Source: CAIYZT01 sp947461435 (lineage in GTDB: Bacteria; Pseudomonadota; Alphaproteobacteria; Rhodobacterales; Rhodobacteraceae). From it: a stretch of 64,000 bases of DNA. The first letter of the stretch is position 1, and the number at the start of each line of letters is the position of its first letter. Made by a program: the position numbers and the translations under genes. The notes under the pieces are model-generated. The model did not search any database, was not told the DNA's origin, and was given only the letters and a program-made list of their open reading frames with translations. Of the stretch, positions 26,165 to 34,761 are shown piece after piece. The stretch is from contig OZ260083.1 in NCBI GenBank assembly GCA_965284435.1, forward strand, positions 1,364,001 through 1,428,000, in the 5' to 3' direction.

Positions 26165-27925
26165 CTATTCAACAAAGCCCAGTTCGCGCACCTTGATGCC
26201 CATCGCAATGAAATGCGAGTAAATCCGGCAATGGGCAAATCCCCCGCCGGTGAACCAAAGGCCCGGCTGCGCGGTGGCCACGAACATGTTCGCAATTTCG
26301 CCATTGGGTGCAATGCCCCAGATCTGGCCGACGCGCTCGGCGGTACGCTGGCCCAACATTTCACGCACCACAGTCTCTTGGCTTTGATATCCGGTGGCCA
26401 GCACGATCAGATCGGCCTGTTCGACCGAGCCATCCTTCATCCGAAGACCGGCGTCACAAAAGCCGTCGGTGTCTTCGTGTTGCAGCAAGCCGATCTCTCC
26501 TTCGACAATCAGTTCCGAACAGCCGCAATTCAGGTAATACCCGCCATGACGGCGGCGGAATTTCATTTGGTGACCGGTATTGTCATCGCCCCAGTCCAGC
26601 TTGAACCCCCGCGCGGCCAGACCGTCCAAAAGGTCTTTGTCCATCAGTTTCATCTTTTCGACGGCGGCCTGATAAGACCGCACAAGCAAGGGATAGCTGG
26701 AGGCAGCGGCGATCATGTCGCAATCTTCCAGCGGCAAGTCCTCTTCGTAATAGACCGAGTGGACCAGTCCCGCCGCCTTGACGCTGGCAATGGTTGCCGG
26801 TCCGCGCTGGATCATCTTCACATGGGCCCCGCGTCCGTGCAGATCTTGCGCCACATCATGCGCCGAGGTTCCCGCGCCGACGATCAGAACCTTCTTGGCA
26901 GTCCAGTTTGCGCCATCCTTGTAGTGGTGCGTGTGCATGACGGTGCCTTTGAAGCTGTCAAGTCCCGGCAGCTTTGGCGTCAAGGGGCGCCCCGCCACAC
27001 CATTCGCCAAGATCAGATGGCGCGGTTTCATCACCCGTTCTGACCCGTCAGCGCGGCGGAGGCGCACGCTCCATAGGCCCGAAGCATCGTCGTAATCTGC
27101 CCCCAGAAACTCGGTGCTGGTCCAGACATTGCATTCCATCGCCCAAGCATAGGTTTCCAGCCAGCCAGCAATCATATCCTTGGGCAGGTATTTCGGCCAG
27201 TTCGGCGGCCAAGGCAAATAGGGCATATGGTTCAGTTTGACCTGATTGTGCAGCGCAAGCGAGTGGTACCGTTCGCGCCAGATGTCACCGACCCGTGCCC
27301 GCATGTCGATCAACAAAGTGTCGACATTCAACAGACCCAACCGCGCGGCAATCGCCAATCCGGCCTGACCCGCCCCCACGATAAGGACGGCAGGATCATG
27401 TTCGTCATAGGCTTGTGCCTTGCGCCGGTTGTCGGTCCAGTTATCGCCGCCAAAGTTGCGGCTATAGGCAGACCCCGCCGGCCGGTTCATGCCCACCGGC
27501 TCTTCATGCCCTTTCAATTCATCAAGTTGCGTGGCCAGAACCCAAGCCTTGTCTGGTTCGTCCGCCACAAGCCGAACAATGCCACTGCACCGCGCTGTTT
27601 CGGTTTCAAACGAAAAGAACGCCTCGATTGACGGCACCCCATGACGCATCACGCGCCGTGCGGGGGTGCGCCCTTCGGCCAGCCGGAAATTGCGGGCCTT
27701 TATGCTGGGTTGCATCCTGACCAGATCGGTCACCGCATCATCGGCGGTGTCATGCGGGGTGATTGTCCATGTAAAGGCCATAAGATCGCGCCAATGAACT
27801 TCGGTTCCCCACAAGACCCGGCGCAAGGCCGCGTCGGTGCCCGCGGCCAGCGCAGTCTCGAACGATGCAAGCCAGTCTTCAACCGCCTGTGTATTGGAGC
27901 CTAGCCCGGCACTCATCTCGTTCAT
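26165..27925 (-). CDS. Flavin-dependent monooxygenase (FMO/BVMO-like) with N-terminal NTF2-like domain
   Basis: A 586-residue protein. Residues 1-150 look like an NTF2/SnoaL-type fold and are not part of classical flavin monooxygenases. FAD-binding GAGQAG is at 184-189, the NADPH site GAGTSA at 350-355, and between them F325-K-G-x3-H331-x3-Y335, the FxGxxxHxxxY fingerprint of FMO/N-hydroxylating enzymes (BVMOs have W at the last position). C-terminal LATGY is present. First gene of the operon, with GGGAGGC before the ATG. It could hydroxylate or insert oxygen into a ketone; substrate unknown. Confidence 0.85.
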   Translation of the reverse strand: MNEMSAGLGSNTQAVEDWLASFETALAAGTDAALRRVLWGTEVHWRDLMAFTWTITPHDTADDAVTDLVRMQPSIKARNFRLAEGRTPARRVMRHGVPSIEAFFSFETETARCSGIVRLVADEPDKAWVLATQLDELKGHEEPVGMNRPAGSAYSRNFGGDNWTDNRRKAQAYDEHDPAVLIVGAGQAGLAIAARLGLLNVDTLLIDMRARVGDIWRERYHSLALHNQVKLNHMPYLPWPPNWPKYLPKDMIAGWLETYAWAMECNVWTSTEFLGADYDDASGLWSVRLRRADGSERVMKPRHLILANGVAGRPLTPKLPGLDSFKGTVMHTHHYKDGANWTAKKVLIVGAGTSAHDVAQDLHGRGAHVKMIQRGPATIASVKAAGLVHSVYYEEDLPLEDCDMIAAASSYPLLVRSYQAAVEKMKLMDKDLLDGLAARGFKLDWGDDNTGHQMKFRRRHGGYYLNCGCSELIVEGEIGLLQHEDTDGFCDAGLRMKDGSVEQADLIVLATGYQSQETVVREMLGQRTAERVGQIWGIAPNGEIANMFVATAQPGLWFTGGGFAHCRIYSHFIAMGIKVRELGFVE

Positions 27926-28087
27926 TCAGCAAGCCTCCCAGGCGTATCTTGTGGGCGGACTGTAGAAAGGAAGTTGCGATTCAGATACCGGACGGCAGGG
28001 GAAGCATCTTGGCAGAACATGCAAAAATGCGCAGCTTGACGGATGGATCAGAGCTGTGGATGACAGATGATCAGCAAGGAGATCGCC

Positions 28088-28894
28088 ATGCGCCTGTTCT
28101 ACCAAACCCTTGGGATGTCGCGCGGGTCCAAATCGGGCCGCTATGGACAGCTTTTGACCGAGGTGATCCAAGCCGCTGCTGCCCCGGGCACTGTGATTGA
28201 TATTTTCGGGCTTGCCCCGCACCGTGCCGTGGCAGATCAATATCGCTATCTTGAATTTCTGGATACGGCCGAGGTGATCGAAAATGGCCTGCGGGCCCAG
28301 ACCGAAGGGTATGACGCCTTTCTCATCGGCAACTTCTTTCAGCCCGGTCTGCACGAATTGCGCGAACTTTTGTCGATCCCGGTGTTGGGTCTTGCCGAAA
28401 GTTCGGTGTCGATGGCCTGCCTCATGGGGCCGACGTTTTCACTGATCAACGTGAACCCCAAATTCAATCGGCGGATCGTGGAAGGCATCACGCTGCAAGG
28501 GATGGCGGGCCGGATGGTTTCGGTGGAAATGATGACAGTGGAGCGGCCCGGCGTGTTTGATCTGGCGCTGCAAGATACCGAGGTGCGGGACGGTATTGTG
28601 GCGCAGTTCGTCGAAACGGCAAAACGGGCGCTGGACAAAGGAGCCGAAGTGTTGATCCCCGCCGGAGGCAGCCTGATGGCCGCCCTTTTGCAAGCGGGTC
28701 TGCGAGAGGTCGACGGGGCGCCGGTTCTGAACGGCCTTGCCGCGCTGGTCAAGACGGGCGAGATGGCCGTGCAGATGCGGGCCCTGACCGGCAGTTTCAC
28801 GTCCAAGCGACTGACCTATGCACCGCCCAGTGGCAAGATTTTGGCCGATGCGCGTGCCGCATATGGCGCGCAGATTTATCCCGATGCGGACTGA
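28088..28894 (+). CDS. Asp/Glu/hydantoin racemase-family protein lacking both catalytic cysteines
   Basis: A 268-residue protein of the Asp/Glu racemase superfamily fold, starting MRLFYQTLGM after AAGGAGA. In hydantoin racemases the first cysteine lies in a G-C-F-x-D-x-G-L segment; here the equivalent reads GNFFQPGL (Asn82). The second usually lies in a G-C-x-G-M segment; here it reads LIPAGGSLMA. With both gone, classical two-base racemisation is unlikely. It diverges from the monooxygenase and converges with the dehydrogenase at 28876, overlapping it by 19 bases. Confidence 0.72.
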   Translation: MRLFYQTLGMSRGSKSGRYGQLLTEVIQAAAAPGTVIDIFGLAPHRAVADQYRYLEFLDTAEVIENGLRAQTEGYDAFLIGNFFQPGLHELRELLSIPVLGLAESSVSMACLMGPTFSLINVNPKFNRRIVEGITLQGMAGRMVSVEMMTVERPGVFDLALQDTEVRDGIVAQFVETAKRALDKGAEVLIPAGGSLMAALLQAGLREVDGAPVLNGLAALVKTGEMAVQMRALTGSFTSKRLTYAPPSGKILADARAAYGAQIYPDAD

Positions 28895-30162
28895 TCTTGA
28901 TACCCGAAGGTCAGCCGCCCAAGGTTGGCCGTCGGGCCATATCGACGCGCCGCCTCTTGCACCAAGGCAAGGGCGATTCCGGGAAGGATGAAGGGAGTAC
29001 CAAGGTGGGCTGATCTGGCCGACAGGGCCGATAGCGCACCGCCTGCTTCGCCCAGCGTCACCGGCAGTTCCGGCACTTTACCCGCCGCCAATGCCGGCAA
29101 GAGCGTCTCTGATGCGGCACACCACGCTGATCCGGCATTCAAGATTCGCGCCATTTGTGCTGGCTGCAGGCCGAACTGCCGCCCCATGGCCACGCATTCA
29201 CTGACGGCGATCACATTTCCCACGAGAACACCGATGTCGATCAGGGCCTGCAAGTCGGGGTCGGCAGCCCCTTCGCCGCGCATCTCGACCTGCGCAAGTC
29301 TCCCCGTCAACCCTATGATGTCGTCCAGTTTTGCATCCTTGCCAAGCAATGCGAGCCCCATTTCCACCGTGCTGCGCGTGGCCCCCGTCAACGGCATCGC
29401 ACAGCCTGTAGCCAGCCCAAGGGCCAGTGCCTCGCTTAGATCCTTGGCCATCAACGACAGGGCGAAATTGGTTGTAGACTGGTTTTCGACCAAGCCAACC
29501 AGCATGCCGCGCGTGGTGAAATTCGCGCTTGGGCTGGAATTGAGCCCTGTCACAAGGCCGGCCAGACCCATGCCGGCTTTGCGCCCCAGCGCCACAAGCT
29601 CCAACGCTGACACGCGAAAGCCCATTCCGATGGCATTATTCACCAGTTTCAACGCCTGCCCGTCGCCCACCCTTTCGCTGCAGCGATAGACTTTGGATGT
29701 CATCGCGTGAAGCAGTGCCTCTCCTTTGGCCCAAGCATCATCTGGCCCAGAGGCGATGATTGTCACCGTTCCCGCCTGTGCCGCCGGAACACCGCCGCTT
29801 AGCGGGGCGTCCAGCATCATGACCCCGCGGGCCGCCAGTTCGGCCGCGATGGCCGCCGTCTGCCCCGGCACGCCGCTGGTCTGGTCGATGATCAATTTGC
29901 CGGGGGTCAGCCCATCCGCCAAACCGCCGGGCGCAAAGATCGCCGCGCGCACATCGGAACTTCGGGGCAGGCAAAGGCAGATGACATCCGCCTCGCGGGC
30001 CAATTGCGCCCCGCTGACCACCCCGCGCGCGCCCTTGGCTTCCATCACGGCAACAGCGGCAGGGCTGCGGTCCAGAACCAACAGATCGTAGCCCAAGGTC
30101 AGACGACCCGCCAAAGCCCCGCCCATTGCGCCCAGACCAACATAGCCGACCGTTTGCATCAT
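28876..30162 (-). CDS. NAD(P)-dependent 3-hydroxyisobutyrate dehydrogenase-like protein, long form
   Basis: A 428-residue beta-hydroxyacid dehydrogenase. The Rossmann motif GLGAMG is at residues 9-14, DAPLSGG near 119 and the catalytic Lys lies in QALKLVNNAIG near 173. Usual members have about 300 residues. Here the C-terminal helical region continues for another ~130 residues with VGNVIAVSECVAMGRQFG, which resembles a second copy of the 6PGDH C-terminal-like domain, as in two-domain threonate or tartronate-type enzymes. It overlaps the YciI gene by 4 bases and ends the operon starting at 33193. Confidence 0.8.
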   Translation of the reverse strand: MMQTVGYVGLGAMGGALAGRLTLGYDLLVLDRSPAAVAVMEAKGARGVVSGAQLAREADVICLCLPRSSDVRAAIFAPGGLADGLTPGKLIIDQTSGVPGQTAAIAAELAARGVMMLDAPLSGGVPAAQAGTVTIIASGPDDAWAKGEALLHAMTSKVYRCSERVGDGQALKLVNNAIGMGFRVSALELVALGRKAGMGLAGLVTGLNSSPSANFTTRGMLVGLVENQSTTNFALSLMAKDLSEALALGLATGCAMPLTGATRSTVEMGLALLGKDAKLDDIIGLTGRLAQVEMRGEGAADPDLQALIDIGVLVGNVIAVSECVAMGRQFGLQPAQMARILNAGSAWCAASETLLPALAAGKVPELPVTLGEAGGALSALSARSAHLGTPFILPGIALALVQEAARRYGPTANLGRLTFGYQDQSASG

Positions 30163-30461
30163 TCGCCGTCGATCAGTGCGGGATTGTAACGGCCCTTGCG
30201 CATACGGCGGATCGTGACACTGGAAAAGATTCCGTTGGTATAGAAGGTCTCTGTCTGGATGAACCGCTCGGCCTCGGCTCGGTTCGCGACGATCAGAACG
30301 AACAGGCTGCCATGGGCCACTGAGGCATCATCCGACTGCAAGGGGCCGGAGAAAAAGATCTTGTCGCGCCACAGATCCAGATGGGCCCGATGGGCGACAA
30401 GGTGTTGCTCCCGCAGGGCGGCGGTGTTCTCGGCGTCTTGGCAATAGACCGAATAGATCAT
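30159..30461 (-). CDS. YciI-family protein
   Basis: A 100-residue dimeric alpha/beta protein starting MIYSVYCQD. HLVAHRAHLD near residue 21 gives the conserved His, and VANRAEAERFIQTETFYTNG matches the C-terminal YciI pattern. The longer open frame to 30584 runs into the SDR gene and is not used. AAAGGAAA precedes the ATG. It sits inside a catabolic operon, where YciI proteins are often small accessory enzymes of unknown reaction. Confidence 0.85.
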   Translation of the reverse strand: MIYSVYCQDAENTAALREQHLVAHRAHLDLWRDKIFFSGPLQSDDASVAHGSLFVLIVANRAEAERFIQTETFYTNGIFSSVTIRRMRKGRYNPALIDGE

Positions 30462-30471
30462 TTGATTTCCT

Positions 30472-31263
30472 TTACATCCTGTCCGATCGTCCGCCATCGA
30501 CGTGCAGCGTGTGGCCGGTGACATAACTTGACTCGTCGCTGGCGAAGAACAGGATCGTGTTCGCCAGTTCTTCCAAGGTGCCAATTCGGTTCAGAACAAC
30601 CGTTTTCTTCCGGTATTCCAGATGTTCGTGAACCTGTTCCGGTGTTCGGCTTGACGCCGATATCGGTGTCAGGAACGTGCCCGGCGCGACGCAGTTTACC
30701 GTCACACCATCGGGGCCAAGTTCGCGCGCCAAGGTCTTTGTCAACATGATGACGCCCGCCTTTGCGGCGGCATAGGCGGCGCTGCCGCCCGGGCTTCCGG
30801 CCGTGCCATGGGGGGCGGCCCCCGTACCCAAAGCCGACGAGATATTGACGATCCGGCCATATTTCTGCGCCCGCATCGTATCGGCCACGGCTTGGGCGCA
30901 GAAGAAGACGCCTTTCAGGTCGACGCCCAGAACCGCGTCCCAATCTTCGCTGGTCGCTTGCGCAAAGGGGCGATAGCGGCTGATCCCCGCGTTGTTCACC
31001 AGAATGTCGATGCGCCCCAGTTTTTCGACCACGGACCGCGCCATTTCGCGCGTTTGCGCCTGGTCCGTCACGTTGCAGATCTGGCCATGCACCCGGTAGC
31101 CTTTTGCGCCAAGTTCGGCCGACGCGCGGTCGATATTCCCTTGGTTGATATCGGCGAGAACCAAGATGGCCCCTTCTTGGCCAAACCTGTCCGCCGCCGC
31201 CAAGCCGATTCCGGAGGCGCCGCCCGTGATCACGGCAACCCTGTCTTGCAAACGCATGGTCAT
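30472..31263 (-). CDS. Short-chain dehydrogenase/reductase (SDR)
   Basis: A 263-residue classical SDR: TGGASGIG near residue 14, NNAGISRYRPF, Ser in NISSALG and Y-x3-K in YAAAK. The C-terminus ASDESSYVTGHTLHVDGG is typical. Its ATG overlaps the Ldh_2 gene stop by 4 bases. In a set with a lactonase (SMP-30) and a malate/lactate-dehydrogenase-like gene, it probably oxidises a sugar, polyol or hydroxy acid; specificity unknown. Confidence 0.88.
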   Translation of the reverse strand: MTMRLQDRVAVITGGASGIGLAAADRFGQEGAILVLADINQGNIDRASAELGAKGYRVHGQICNVTDQAQTREMARSVVEKLGRIDILVNNAGISRYRPFAQATSEDWDAVLGVDLKGVFFCAQAVADTMRAQKYGRIVNISSALGTGAAPHGTAGSPGGSAAYAAAKAGVIMLTKTLARELGPDGVTVNCVAPGTFLTPISASSRTPEQVHEHLEYRKKTVVLNRIGTLEELANTILFFASDESSYVTGHTLHVDGGRSDRM

Positions 31264-32249
31264 TCCTTGCTCCCGCGCAGGGCCATAAGGGTGTCGTAAA
31301 CGGCCTGATCAACCTCGATCTTGCCCAAAGCTTGTGCCTTGGCCCGCTTGGCCAGACTGCCGCGCCCTGGGACGCGTACCTTTTCCGTCCCAGGAGCGGG
31401 ACGCGAGGATTCGATATGGGCCACCAACGCGCCGACTTGGGCGCGAAAATCATCCGCCGCCCCAAGAAGAGCCGGGTCGACGACCAGAAAGAAGAACCCG
31501 CTATCCGTCACCTCTTCGGCCACCATCTTGCCGCCCGCCATCACCGCCAAGACCTGCACGACCAGCGACAAACCATAGCCGCGATGCCCGCCCCAAGGCA
31601 AAAACGCCCCCTCCAGTGCTGCAGAAGGGTCCAGTGTGGGGTTGCCCTGCGCATCGACGGCTGAACCGGGATCAAGGTCTTTGCCAAGCTTTCGGCGCAA
31701 AAGCACGTTGCCCCATGTCGTCATTCCAGTACCAAAGTCGATGACAAGGGGTTCGGGGTCACAAGGAAAGGCAAAAGCCACAGGGTTCGTCCCGAAAATC
31801 CGGTCAATGCCACCCGCAGGGGCAACGCGCGCCTGTGTACTGGCGGTATGAAACGCCATGAACCCCGCCCGAGCCGCGCGTTCCACATAATAGGCCAGCC
31901 GACCGCTGAACCAAGTATTCTTGATTCCCACAACGCCAACGCCAGAGGCCCGGGCCAGTTCCATCGCCTTGTCGATGCCGATCAAAGAGGTGACGTAGCC
32001 ATTGTTTCCACCGCCATCGATCACGGCCGAGCTGGCGCTGCGGTCTGTTACGGTGATCGGCGCGCCGGCGGGATGATCTTTCAGATGCTCGACCAATGCC
32101 ATCACGCGGGGCAAGCCCGCAAAGGCATGGCCTGCACCAGCCGCATCAACCAGGTGATCCCCCACGATTCCGGCATGATCGCCCGGCATGCCATGCGCGA
32201 CCAGAACATCCACGGCCAATTGCCGCGCTTCCGCGAATGATAAAAGCAT
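31260..32249 (-). CDS. Ldh_2-family (malate/L-lactate/ureidoglycolate-type) dehydrogenase
   Basis: A 329-residue NAD(P)H-dependent oxidoreductase of the PF02615 fold, unrelated to Rossmann dehydrogenases. The segments AGIVGDHLVDAAGAGHAFAG, GTNPVAFAFPC, IDFGTGMTTWGNVLL and LPWGGHRGYGLSLVVQ are diagnostic. The open frame runs to 32495, but ATG at 32249 puts MLLSFAEARQLAVDVL at the start as in the family. It reduces or oxidises 2-keto/2-hydroxy acids; substrate not evident. Confidence 0.88.
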   Translation of the reverse strand: MLLSFAEARQLAVDVLVAHGMPGDHAGIVGDHLVDAAGAGHAFAGLPRVMALVEHLKDHPAGAPITVTDRSASSAVIDGGGNNGYVTSLIGIDKAMELARASGVGVVGIKNTWFSGRLAYYVERAARAGFMAFHTASTQARVAPAGGIDRIFGTNPVAFAFPCDPEPLVIDFGTGMTTWGNVLLRRKLGKDLDPGSAVDAQGNPTLDPSAALEGAFLPWGGHRGYGLSLVVQVLAVMAGGKMVAEEVTDSGFFFLVVDPALLGAADDFRAQVGALVAHIESSRPAPGTEKVRVPGRGSLAKRAKAQALGKIEVDQAVYDTLMALRGSKE

Positions 32250-32353
32250 GATCGCCCCCGTCCTATCTGCTTCAGCCTTAGCGCGGATCGCCCGCCAATC
32301 TCTATCGCCAAGGTCAGGCGACGATCTTTTCGTAATCTGCAAAGATGCGCGGA

Positions 32354-33193
32354 TCAGGCGGCCCCGATCGCCACCTCTAGGGTGAAGACGGCCGCCTTGC
32401 GCCGAGCGGCGATCAGGTCGGAAACGGGTCCACAATAGACCGTGCAGAACAGGGTGTGGCCCGTCGGCCCGCCAAGGGTGCAGGCCACCCCGCATCCGTC
32501 AAAGACGATGCGGTCTGTGATCTCGCCCCCGTCCTTGACGCGCACAAACTCACCCGTGTTGAAGCAGCCTGTCCAGATCGCCCCCTCCGCATCGGCGCAG
32601 ATCCCATCGGGCTGACGGGGGCCAATATCGGCAAAGGTGCGCTTGCCCGAAAGTTGGCCGTTGGGCGAACGGTCAAAGGCGGTCAGCCTGCCGCGCCAGG
32701 TTTCCGCGACAACCAAAGTTCGGCCGTCATTGATAAGGACCATGGCGTTTGGAAACTCGATCCCTTCTGCCGCGATATGCACCGATCCATCCGGATCCAC
32801 CCGGTGAAGAACTGTTTCGACGACGGGCGCACCCGCATCATAATCGTACCCGAAATTGCCGACGTAAATCCGCCCTGCGGAATCGATTGTGAAATCGTTG
32901 ACATCGCCGCCCACATGGGCGGTCAGATCGGCATATTCCTCAATCTGGTTGCCGATGATCTTGTAAAGTCGGAAATCTTTGGACGAGGCGACGATCGGCG
33001 TCCCGTCTGGCAGGAACCCCAGACCCGAGGGCCGGTTGGGCACATCGACCACTTTTTCGCGCGCGCCATTCAACCCCAGACGGTAGACTTTATGGTCGAA
33101 CACATCTGACACCCACAACTGACCATCACGCCATTTGGCCCCTTCCAGAAAGATGAAATCCTCGGCCAGCCTGGTGGCCTTGTGATCACGCAT
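32354..33193 (-). CDS. SMP-30/gluconolactonase-family lactonase
   Basis: A 279-residue six-bladed beta-propeller. It starts after GGGGAGGATCAG at ATG 33193. The metal-site residue Glu lies in FIFLEGAKWRDGQLWVSD near residue 16; NDFTIDSAGRIYVGNFG near 116 and QPDGICADAEGAIW near 206 carry the other ligands (Asn/Asp). It opens sugar lactones to aldonic acids. It is the first gene of the minus-strand operon 33193-28876 and diverges from the MmgE/PrpD gene. Confidence 0.88.
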   Translation of the reverse strand: MRDHKATRLAEDFIFLEGAKWRDGQLWVSDVFDHKVYRLGLNGAREKVVDVPNRPSGLGFLPDGTPIVASSKDFRLYKIIGNQIEEYADLTAHVGGDVNDFTIDSAGRIYVGNFGYDYDAGAPVVETVLHRVDPDGSVHIAAEGIEFPNAMVLINDGRTLVVAETWRGRLTAFDRSPNGQLSGKRTFADIGPRQPDGICADAEGAIWTGCFNTGEFVRVKDGGEITDRIVFDGCGVACTLGGPTGHTLFCTVYCGPVSDLIAARRKAAVFTLEVAIGAA

Positions 33194-33378
33194 CTGATCC
33201 TCCCCGATCCCCTGCAAGCCATGGGTGTCGATTTGGTATCGTCCTTGACTTGGCTTGTATACCGTCATGGCCGCTGCATAGAATGCGAAAGACCTGTTCA
33301 TATGGCGACAAGGCCGAACGCCTGCACCTGTGCAAGATTGCCCTCGCAGAATGAAATCCCCCAGCAGGACCCACCGCC

Positions 33379-34761
33379 ATGCCCCCCAGCCGCGACATTG
33401 TTCACCTATTCGCTGACCATGCTGCGGGCCTGCGCCACGACGACTTGACTGTTCAGGCACGGGACGCGGCCAAGCAAAGCATTCTTGACACCTTTGGCGT
33501 CATTCTTGCGGCCAGCAGCATGGAGCCTGCGGCACAGGGCGTCGCGCGGATCGTGCAGGAAAGTGGCGGCGCAGCAGAGTCCACGGTGCTGGGCTTTGGC
33601 GGCAGGGCCCCGGCCATGATGGCAGCCCTTGCGAACGGGGCGTTGGCGCATTGTCTGGATTATGACGATCAGACGCCTTGGGGCCAACATTGCGCCAGTT
33701 CGATCGTTCCGGCCGTTTTTGCCCTTGCCGAACGGCGCGGCGGCGTATCGGGCCAAGACATGATTGCCGCCGTGGCCGCCGGCCAAGATATTTTTGCGCG
33801 GCTGCGCTGCAATGTTGGCTGGAAAAAGGACTGGAACTTGTCAACGGTCCTTGCTGTTTATGCCGCCACGGCGGCGGCCGGACGCGTGGCCGGTTTGTCT
33901 GCGCGCCAGATCAGTGCCGCCATGGGGATCGCCAGCCTGCAGTCTGCCGGGATTATGGAAATGGTGGCAGGGCGCGGCAGCGATCTGCGTGGGCTTTATG
34001 CCGGGTTTTCGGCCAAAGGGGCGGTTCTGGCGGTTTTGATGGCGCAACAAGGGATTAGCGGCATCGACCGTTTGTTCGAGGGCCCATCGGGCGTCTTCAA
34101 CAGTTATTTTGGGGGGCAGTATGACCGGGCGGCGATGACCAAGGATCTGGGTATTCAGTTCTTGGGCAGCGGCACCCTTTTCAAGCGCTGGCCCTGTGTT
34201 GGTACAGCGCACAGCCATATGAAAGCCGCCATCGACGTCGTTACACAAAACGATCTGCAACCGCAGGACATCGCCGAAATTCGCCTGCATATTGGCGATT
34301 ATCACGACCTGATGTGCCAACCCTTGGCCGAACGCAGCGCGCCGGCAACGCTGGCCGATGCCAAGTTCAGTTTGCCGTTCTTGGTGGCCGTGGCCACGGT
34401 GCGGCGGGGGATGAGCGTGACAGATTTCACCCAAAGCGGCCTGCGTGACCCAAAGGTTCTGGAGACCGCGCGGAAGATCCGCCTTGTTTCGGACACCGCG
34501 CTGGATTGGAACCTAGAATTGCCGATGGGCCGGGTAGAGATCGCCGCGCGGTCTGGTGGTCACTGGCAACAAGAGGGCAGGGCTGTGCCGGGCAATTCTG
34601 ACAATCCGCTCAGCTGGCACGAGATCCGCGCAAAGTTTCGCGAATGTGCCGCCTTAAGTGCCCGGCCAGTGGCAGCGGCAAAGCTGTCGCAGGCCGAAGA
34701 CATGGCCCAGAATCTTGAGACTCTGAACGATGTTTCCGACCTGATCCGACTGTTGGCCTGA
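33379..34761 (+). CDS. MmgE/PrpD-family protein
   Basis: A 460-residue dehydratase/isomerase-fold protein. Conserved segments are GGRAPAMMAALANGALAHCLDYDDQ near 72, NVGWKKDWNLSTVLAVYAAT near 151 and FLGSGTLFKRWPCVGTAHSHM near 257. Relatives include 2-methylcitrate dehydratase and cis-aconitate decarboxylase; the exact reaction cannot be assigned. It stands alone on the plus strand, divergent from the lactonase and abutting the next minus gene without a gap. Confidence 0.88.
   Translation: MPPSRDIVHLFADHAAGLRHDDLTVQARDAAKQSILDTFGVILAASSMEPAAQGVARIVQESGGAAESTVLGFGGRAPAMMAALANGALAHCLDYDDQTPWGQHCASSIVPAVFALAERRGGVSGQDMIAAVAAGQDIFARLRCNVGWKKDWNLSTVLAVYAATAAAGRVAGLSARQISAAMGIASLQSAGIMEMVAGRGSDLRGLYAGFSAKGAVLAVLMAQQGISGIDRLFEGPSGVFNSYFGGQYDRAAMTKDLGIQFLGSGTLFKRWPCVGTAHSHMKAAIDVVTQNDLQPQDIAEIRLHIGDYHDLMCQPLAERSAPATLADAKFSLPFLVAVATVRRGMSVTDFTQSGLRDPKVLETARKIRLVSDTALDWNLELPMGRVEIAARSGGHWQQEGRAVPGNSDNPLSWHEIRAKFRECAALSARPVAAAKLSQAEDMAQNLETLNDVSDLIRLLA

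Noticed and set aside
33230..33280. Inverted repeat GGTAT...ATACC as an operator between the lactonase and MmgE/PrpD genes
   Set aside because: Only five bases per arm with a long spacer; could occur by chance.
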